Below are positions 21,509 to 25,427 of a DNA stretch of 25,427 nucleotides, in pieces. The notes beneath the pieces were generated by a model. It made no database searches and was not told the origin of the DNA. It saw only the letters and a program-made list of their open reading frames with translations. A program made the position numbers and the translations under genes. The stretch comes from JAUSEW01 sp964414015. GTDB lineage: Bacteria > Patescibacteriota > Microgenomatia > Levybacterales > UBA12049. Position 1 is the stretch's first letter. Each line of letters starts with the position of its first letter. The DNA is taken from the NCBI GenBank assembly GCA_964414015.1, contig CAYPUE010000010.1:1-25427 (forward strand). The letters are read 5' to 3'.

Positions 21509-23677
21509 TTAATAGTTTAACTTGTAGATTGTTACGTTTCCATTTGAATACGCTACCTTGCCGAGTTGTTTGAATTTATCCTCATTTAAATATAGATATT
21601 TTTTTCTTTCAAGTTCACCTACATAAACATATGCAATATTGTATTTTGCCAAAAACTCTTTAGTAATAGGTAAATCTTTAGATTCATAAAGAGTTGATAC
21701 GTCATTAATTCTAGGGGCGGGGATATCATAAGTTCCGCGCCATAACCACTCATGTACTGTCCAGCCCAAAACCGTTGGAAGACCGGTATTCGTAGATATT
21801 CTGGCGTAGTCTGTATAGGAATCTCCCTGCGCTTCCAAAATAACTGGTTGCCCTTTGATATTTTTATTAATCCATTGAATTGCCTGATAATCATTGGGAT
21901 AGAGAGAATTTAAATAGGCTGTTCCGTTAAGCCCTTTATAGGAATTTAAACCAGCGTAATAAGAATTAATTGCGAAATAAGGATAAACCATAACCAAAAT
22001 TAAAAATAAAAAAGCAAATATAAAAAATATTCCTTTTTTTAAATTGAAAATTTTAAATTGAAAATTGAAAATTAATTTGGTGACGATATATCCGGAAGAA
22101 ATAGACAACATGATGAAAGATTGATAAACAAGCTTAAACATAGTGTTTGCTCTATAATGAGCAGGATAAATGTCTTTCAGATATACGAATTCAGGAATTA
22201 TAATTAATAATGTGGATAGAAATATTAAGATCAAGACGAAGATATCGGATTGAGATAAATTTTTAATTTTCAATTTCCAATTTTTAATAAAACTCAAAAA
22301 GAATACAATGACCCAGAAATAGAAAAATCCGTAAAGAATTGATAATTGCCAGAGGGGAGATTTTTGACAATGATCTGGTTCGAAAAGAAAAGGACCAAGA
22401 TGTCCAACATCAGTTAGAAACTTTGGTGCGCAAAGAATTCCTATGCCGGAAGCAAAAGGAGTAAAATTTTTAGAAAATGGAAGAGAGAAAAGAAATGCTC
22501 CTCCGATAAGAAATAAAAGACTCATGTATATTCCGGATTTAGGCTTAATAAAAAAAACAATAAAAGAAACAAGCAGGAAATAGATAATTGCATCCCAGAC
22601 GTTCGTCATATACATAATTGCCAGCATGAATGCTAGCAAAATCGCAAATCGCAAATCGCAAATCGCAAATTTTTGCCAAATTTTTACTTTTGAGTTTTGA
22701 GTTTGTTCATGGTTCTTGGTAGATCCGAAAAACATACTTAACAATATAGCTATTGTTAACAAGACAAAAGGTATATCAAGAACATGGCCATGTAAATCCG
22801 AAACAACAAAGGAATAGATTGGGAATTCGTGGATAGTATTAAAAATAAAACGAGTGGCATTAGGATACCAATATGTATTTGGAAAACTTTGAGGGGAAAA
22901 TATAAGCTGCCAAAAGGGAACAGGAGTACCGTTTGTGTAAGGAGTAAAAAATGAATAAATAGAATGAATATTTCCTCCCATGGTTACGAGAAAAGCAGTC
23001 AGTAATCCACCGAGAATAATTTTAAATTTTAAATTTTTAATTTTAAATTGATGAAGAAGATTTAGCCCTATGGAAAAACTGGCAGTAAAAGTAAGCGCAA
23101 ATAAAGTGGCTAGCATAAGATTATAGGTTATAAAAGAGGGGATTTGAGATATTTTTGTCAAAAGAGCAGTTACCAAATGGCCGAAATAATAGTAGTTTAT
23201 AGGAAACGGGGTAAACCACATATCGCGCGGCGGAAAATAATCAGCCCGCAGAATAGAATTTACGAAACCAAAATCCATAAATTTTTCCAGTCCATGAATA
23301 TTCGGCTGAAAGGCTCTTATGTAAGACCAAAAAAGGAGAGCAGCCAAAAAGATTGCTTCTTCAAGAAAATAGATTCCCCAATTTTCCTTTAAATTTAGTT
23401 TCGATAAAAATTGAGTTTTTTTGGTAATGAATAGATTGACAGTTAACGACATTACACAAACGAAAATAATAGTAGGTATTTGGAATGGAAGGAATTTCAA
23501 TACTCCAAGCAAAAAAACTACATAACTTAAAACTGCTATGCCCAAAATTCTTGAAAAAATATACCCTCTGTCAAAAAAGTTGGAAAAAATAGAAAAAGTT
23601 AATGGCAGAAAAATAATTCCAATTAAGAAAAAAATTATCCACCAATTAAGAATATAAGGTACATCAAATAAAAACAT
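21509..23677 (-). CDS. DUF2298 (Chlor_Arch_YYY) polytopic membrane protein, probable glycosyltransferase
   Basis: A 722-residue protein with many membrane helices. It shows the hallmark 'RADYFPPRDMWFTPFPINYYYFGHL' region around residues 145-170, 'GGNIHSIYSFF', 'FWYPNATR'-like 'YWYPNATRFIFNTIHEFP' and 'FVVSDLHGHVLDIPF'. This is the DUF2298/YYY family of Chloroflexi, archaea and CPR bacteria, related to GT-C glycosyltransferases (family knowledge); the C-terminal 120 residues are a soluble domain. Four loops between helices are encoded by 7-bp repeat tracts (peptides such as FKIKNLKFKI and KFAICDLRFAI). It follows the HAD-like gene by 3 bp and is surely co-transcribed. Substrate unknown. Confidence 0.88.
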   Translation of the reverse strand: MFLFDVPYILNWWIIFFLIGIIFLPLTFSIFSNFFDRGYIFSRILGIAVLSYVVFLLGVLKFLPFQIPTIIFVCVMSLTVNLFITKKTQFLSKLNLKENWGIYFLEEAIFLAALLFWSYIRAFQPNIHGLEKFMDFGFVNSILRADYFPPRDMWFTPFPINYYYFGHLVTALLTKISQIPSFITYNLMLATLFALTFTASFSIGLNLLHQFKIKNLKFKIILGGLLTAFLVTMGGNIHSIYSFFTPYTNGTPVPFWQLIFSPQSFPNTYWYPNATRFIFNTIHEFPIYSFVVSDLHGHVLDIPFVLLTIAILLSMFFGSTKNHEQTQNSKVKIWQKFAICDLRFAILLAFMLAIMYMTNVWDAIIYFLLVSFIVFFIKPKSGIYMSLLFLIGGAFLFSLPFSKNFTPFASGIGILCAPKFLTDVGHLGPFLFEPDHCQKSPLWQLSILYGFFYFWVIVFFLSFIKNWKLKIKNLSQSDIFVLILIFLSTLLIIIPEFVYLKDIYPAHYRANTMFKLVYQSFIMLSISSGYIVTKLIFNFQFKIFNLKKGIFFIFAFLFLILVMVYPYFAINSYYAGLNSYKGLNGTAYLNSLYPNDYQAIQWINKNIKGQPVILEAQGDSYTDYARISTNTGLPTVLGWTVHEWLWRGTYDIPAPRINDVSTLYESKDLPITKEFLAKYNIAYVYVGELERKKYLYLNEDKFKQLGKVAYSNGNVTIYKLNY
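22041..22075. repeat. Heptamer tract 1 in the DUF2298 gene
   Basis: AAATTGA, AAATTTT, AAATTGA, AAATTGA, AAATTAA: five 7-bp units with a constant AAATT core. Encodes the 'NFQFKIFNLKK' loop on the minus strand. Confidence 0.85.
22258..22285. repeat. Heptamer tract 2 in the DUF2298 gene
   Basis: AATTTTT, AATTTTC, AATTTCC, AATTTTT: four 7-bp units. Encodes the 'KNWKLKIKN' loop on the minus strand. Confidence 0.75.
22639..22673. repeat. Heptamer tract 3 in the DUF2298 gene (perfect units)
   Basis: AAATCGC four times exactly, then a diverged AAATTTT. This is the most regular tract in the window and the best candidate for recent slippage. Encodes 'KFAICDLRFAI'. Confidence 0.9.
23017..23051. repeat. 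Heptamer tract 4 in the DUF2298 gene
   Basis: TAATTTT, AAATTTT, AAATTTT, TAATTTT, AAATTGA: five 7-bp units. Encodes the 'FKIKNLKFKI' loop on the minus strand. Confidence 0.85.
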
Positions 23678-23680
23678 ACG

Positions 23681-24220
23681 TTATGTAAACATTTCCGAAA
23701 GATCTTTTATGGCAAATAAATTATTTTCTAATTTCTTACTTTCCTTATCGTTAAGCCAAAAAAATTTTATTTTTGGGTTTTCAATGCAAAGGAATTTTAA
23801 AAGCAGCAAATCGTCATCAACGTAACGCTGAATATTAATCTTTTTAATAATCCCGTTTTTAAATATATGTGGCTGATTATTCTCAAAATTAAAATACATA
23901 CCATCAAATATTTTATTTAATTCGTATCTCTTTGTAATATTTAGAGTAACCTTTTTAAGGAATCCGAATCTACTTGAAATAAGATAATGTTTATCCTTGT
24001 TTTGCCTAACAAGATCTTTAACAAATTGGATGTTTTTAATAATTGGCGGGCGAAAAAGAGGATAATGAGTCAATAGCCTTATAACTTGTTCTGGCTTTTT
24101 GGGAATTCTATAGGAGAGAGTATTATTGCAATCTTTTAGATAAAGTCGGTTAATAAGGGCTGCAGGAGCAAATGGCGGATAATCTATAAAAATTTTGTCC
24201 AGATCGAAACCTATATTCAT
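23681..24220 (-). CDS. HAD-superfamily phosphatase-like protein
   Basis: A 179-residue protein that starts 'MNIGFDLDKIFID', with Asp6 and Asp8 as the HAD nucleophile and general acid (D-x-D). Ser82/Ser83 in 'YLISSRFGF' fit motif II, Lys127 or nearby could supply motif III, and 'YVDDD' (133-137) fits the acidic motif IV. The layout resembles 5'(3')-nucleotidase-like HAD proteins without a large cap. A possible TATTAT -10 sits 17 bases before the ATG, with AAGG as a weak Shine-Dalgarno. It leads a two-gene unit with the DUF2298 membrane protein, so a role in releasing phosphate from a glycan-path intermediate is possible but unproven. Confidence 0.7.
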   Translation of the reverse strand: MNIGFDLDKIFIDYPPFAPAALINRLYLKDCNNTLSYRIPKKPEQVIRLLTHYPLFRPPIIKNIQFVKDLVRQNKDKHYLISSRFGFLKKVTLNITKRYELNKIFDGMYFNFENNQPHIFKNGIIKKINIQRYVDDDLLLLKFLCIENPKIKFFWLNDKESKKLENNLFAIKDLSEMFT

Positions 24221-24223
24221 AAT

Positions 24224-24252
24224 TTGCTTTACCTTGAATAATATCTTATCAT
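24224..24252 (+). promoter_or_regulatory. Promoter of the epimerase gene
   Basis: TTGCTT (24224-24229), a 17-bp spacer and TATCAT (24247-24252), then 7 bases to the ATG at 24260. The predicted +1 is at or next to the start codon. Confidence 0.55.
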
Positions 24253-24259
24253 TATTTTT

Positions 24260-25300
24260 ATGAAAATTCTCATAACAGGAGGAGCTGGTTTTTTGGGATT
24301 ACATCTTGCTTCATTTCTTTCCAAAAAGAACCATAAGCTAACGCTATTAGATATTCATAAGTTTGATAAAAGTGAATACGCCAAAAATTATAGAATGGAA
24401 GTTTGTGATGTAAGGGACAAAAGTAAACTTGATAGCTTGATTAAAGATCAGGATATTATTATTCATGCGGCCGCGGCATTGCCACTTTGGGAAAAAGAAG
24501 ATATTTACACTACTAATATCAATGGAACAAAAAATATTTTAGAGTTGGCAAAAAAACACAAAGTAAAAAGAATAATCTATATCTCATCAACCGCTGTTTA
24601 TGGCATTCCCAAAAAACATCCTATTTTCGAAGGCGATCCGAGAGTCGGGGTAGGCGCTTACGGGAAAACAAAGATTTTAGCAGAGGATCTTTGTTTTGCA
24701 GCAATTAAGGAAGAATTGAATGTTACGATTATTCGGCCAAAAACTTTTATTGGCACAGGACGTTTGGGAGTTTTTGAGATTCTTTTTGACTGGATACATG
24801 ATGGTAAAAAAATTCCAGTTCTAGGGAATGGAAACAATAGATACCAACTGCTAGATGTTGACGATCTTGTTATGGCAATATATGCATTTTGCCTAAGGAA
24901 TAAAAAGTCTTATAATGACGTTTTTAATATAGGAGCGGAGAGTTTTAATACCATAAAAAATGATTTACAGAAAGTCTTTAATGTAGCTAGTTCGGGATCA
25001 GAAATTTTTCCAATGCCTGCTTTCTTTGTAAAAAAAGCTTTATGGTTTTTTGAAAAAATTGGAATTTCTCCATTGTATCAATGGATATATGATACTGCCG
25101 ATAAAGATTCATTCGTTTCCATAAAAAAAATTGAAAAAACATTAAATTGGAGGCCTAAATATTCTAATTCCCAAGCTCTGATTAAATCTTATCGTTGGTA
25201 TCTTAAAAATTATAAAAAGATAAAATCCCAAACTCCAGGCGTTACGCATACGGTTGGTTGGAAACAAGGAGTGCTTAAGTTATTTAAATACTTTGCATAG
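24260..25300 (+). CDS. NAD-dependent sugar epimerase/dehydratase (extended SDR)
   Basis: A 346-residue extended short-chain dehydrogenase. 'ITGGAGFLGLHLASFL' (5-20) is the NAD-binding Gly-rich loop, 'DVRD' (50-53) the adenine contact, 'IIHAAAALP' (67-75) the NNAG-like strand, and 'ISSTAVYG' (108-115) with 'YGKTK' (134-138) the Ser/Tyr/Lys catalytic set. 'VTIIRPKTFIGTGR' (155-168) and 'LLDVDDLVMAI' fit nucleotide-sugar epimerases, and 'LNWRPKYS' near the C-terminus is typical. The substrate is probably a nucleotide sugar for surface glycans, given the glycosyltransferases nearby; 3-beta-HSD-like members are the alternative. It starts 39 bp from the divergent HAD gene and ends 17 bp from the next convergent gene. 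Confidence 0.88.
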   Translation: MKILITGGAGFLGLHLASFLSKKNHKLTLLDIHKFDKSEYAKNYRMEVCDVRDKSKLDSLIKDQDIIIHAAAALPLWEKEDIYTTNINGTKNILELAKKHKVKRIIYISSTAVYGIPKKHPIFEGDPRVGVGAYGKTKILAEDLCFAAIKEELNVTIIRPKTFIGTGRLGVFEILFDWIHDGKKIPVLGNGNNRYQLLDVDDLVMAIYAFCLRNKKSYNDVFNIGAESFNTIKNDLQKVFNVASSGSEIFPMPAFFVKKALWFFEKIGISPLYQWIYDTADKDSFVSIKKIEKTLNWRPKYSNSQALIKSYRWYLKNYKKIKSQTPGVTHTVGWKQGVLKLFKYFA

Positions 25301-25317
25301 AGCACGCTTTGTCTTCA

Positions 25318-25427
25318 CTATTGTTTTTTGAAGATCATTACTTTCGAGTGGTCATACACAGTGAAGGATTCATCAGCGTTTTGGTCATTGATAGGAATAC
25401 CCAATAATGGGATAGTTGGAAAATTTT
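25318..25427 (-). CDS. C-terminal fragment of a probable membrane glycosyltransferase (cut by the window end)
   Basis: On the minus strand one frame is open from the window edge to a TAG at 25318-25320 and encodes 35 residues ending 'DESFTVYDHSKVMIFKKQ'. The 'D-E-x-F-x-V-Y-D-H-x-K-V-x-I-F' ending matches the C-terminal tail of DUF2298 and GT39-like membrane proteins in CPR genomes, as I recall them. The other two minus frames are closed or lack this sense. It converges with the epimerase gene with 17 bp between. Only the tail is seen, so the family call is tentative; that it is coding is likely. Confidence 0.55.
   Translation of the reverse strand, partial: NFPTIPLLGIPINDQNADESFTVYDHSKVMIFKKQ

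Noticed and set aside
22639..22673. CRISPR-like repeat array
   Set aside because: Units are 7 bp, directly tandem, without spacers, and lie inside an open gene.

Overview
This AT-rich window is densely packed. Neighbouring genes are usually 0-50 bp apart and often overlap by 1-14 bp. It carries divergent GT-C glycosyltransferases, a split transketolase, a shortened triosephosphate isomerase, a Tudor-less UvrD/PcrA helicase, a LytR-CpsA-Psr protein with a 'DLCGH' insert and a DUF2298 ('YYY') membrane protein. Together these suggest a Candidate Phyla Radiation (Patescibacteria) genome, probably a Microgenomates-type lineage. That placement is inference from gene content. TGA is a normal stop codon here (for example at 343-345 and 2519-2521), so the TGA=Gly code of Gracilibacteria and Absconditabacteria is not in use. 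No rRNA, tRNA, CRISPR array, transposase or phage gene was seen, and no gene-free stretch exceeds 300 bp.

Layout. 1-3169 (+): two small Cys-rich proteins (the second of the GDCCVxC family), a TrmO-like tRNA methyltransferase, a DoxX-like membrane protein, a secreted Met-rich protein with a C-terminal anchor, then an ArsR regulator with a textbook promoter and palindromic operator, followed by a LUD-domain protein. 3166-5569: a GT-C glycosyltransferase (-) and a membrane-anchored polysaccharide deacetylase (+) start divergently. 12706-5581 (-): a seven-gene carbon-metabolism run, namely PfkB kinase, DUF2090 aldolase, RpiB-type isomerase, glycerate 2-kinase, both halves of a split transketolase, and an FAD-linked 2-hydroxyacid oxidase. 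12787-14084 (+): a nickel superoxide dismutase, its S26-type maturation protease and a membrane-tethered methyltransferase, fired divergently from the sugar run. 19699-14086 (-): PcrA-like helicase, FemAB transferase, GT-C glycosyltransferase, and nicotinate phosphoribosyltransferase from its own promoter. 19747-21499 (+): triosephosphate isomerase and a LytR-CpsA-Psr protein. 24220-21509 (-): HAD-like phosphatase and DUF2298 membrane protein. 24260-25300 (+): an extended-SDR sugar epimerase. 25318-end (-): the C-terminus of one more protein.

The genes fall into three themes: cell-surface glycan and envelope building; a compact sugar or sugar-acid path feeding triose phosphates and glycerate into lower glycolysis; and oxidative or metal stress handling (NiSOD, ArsR/LUD, GDCCVxC).

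Two patterns cut across genes. Several lead genes have a -10 hexamer ending 6-7 bases before the start codon, which predicts leaderless mRNAs. Imperfect 7-bp tandem repeats sit inside at least seven genes or gene ends, mostly in predicted loops and mostly in envelope genes, together with GC-rich hairpins encoded in frame.
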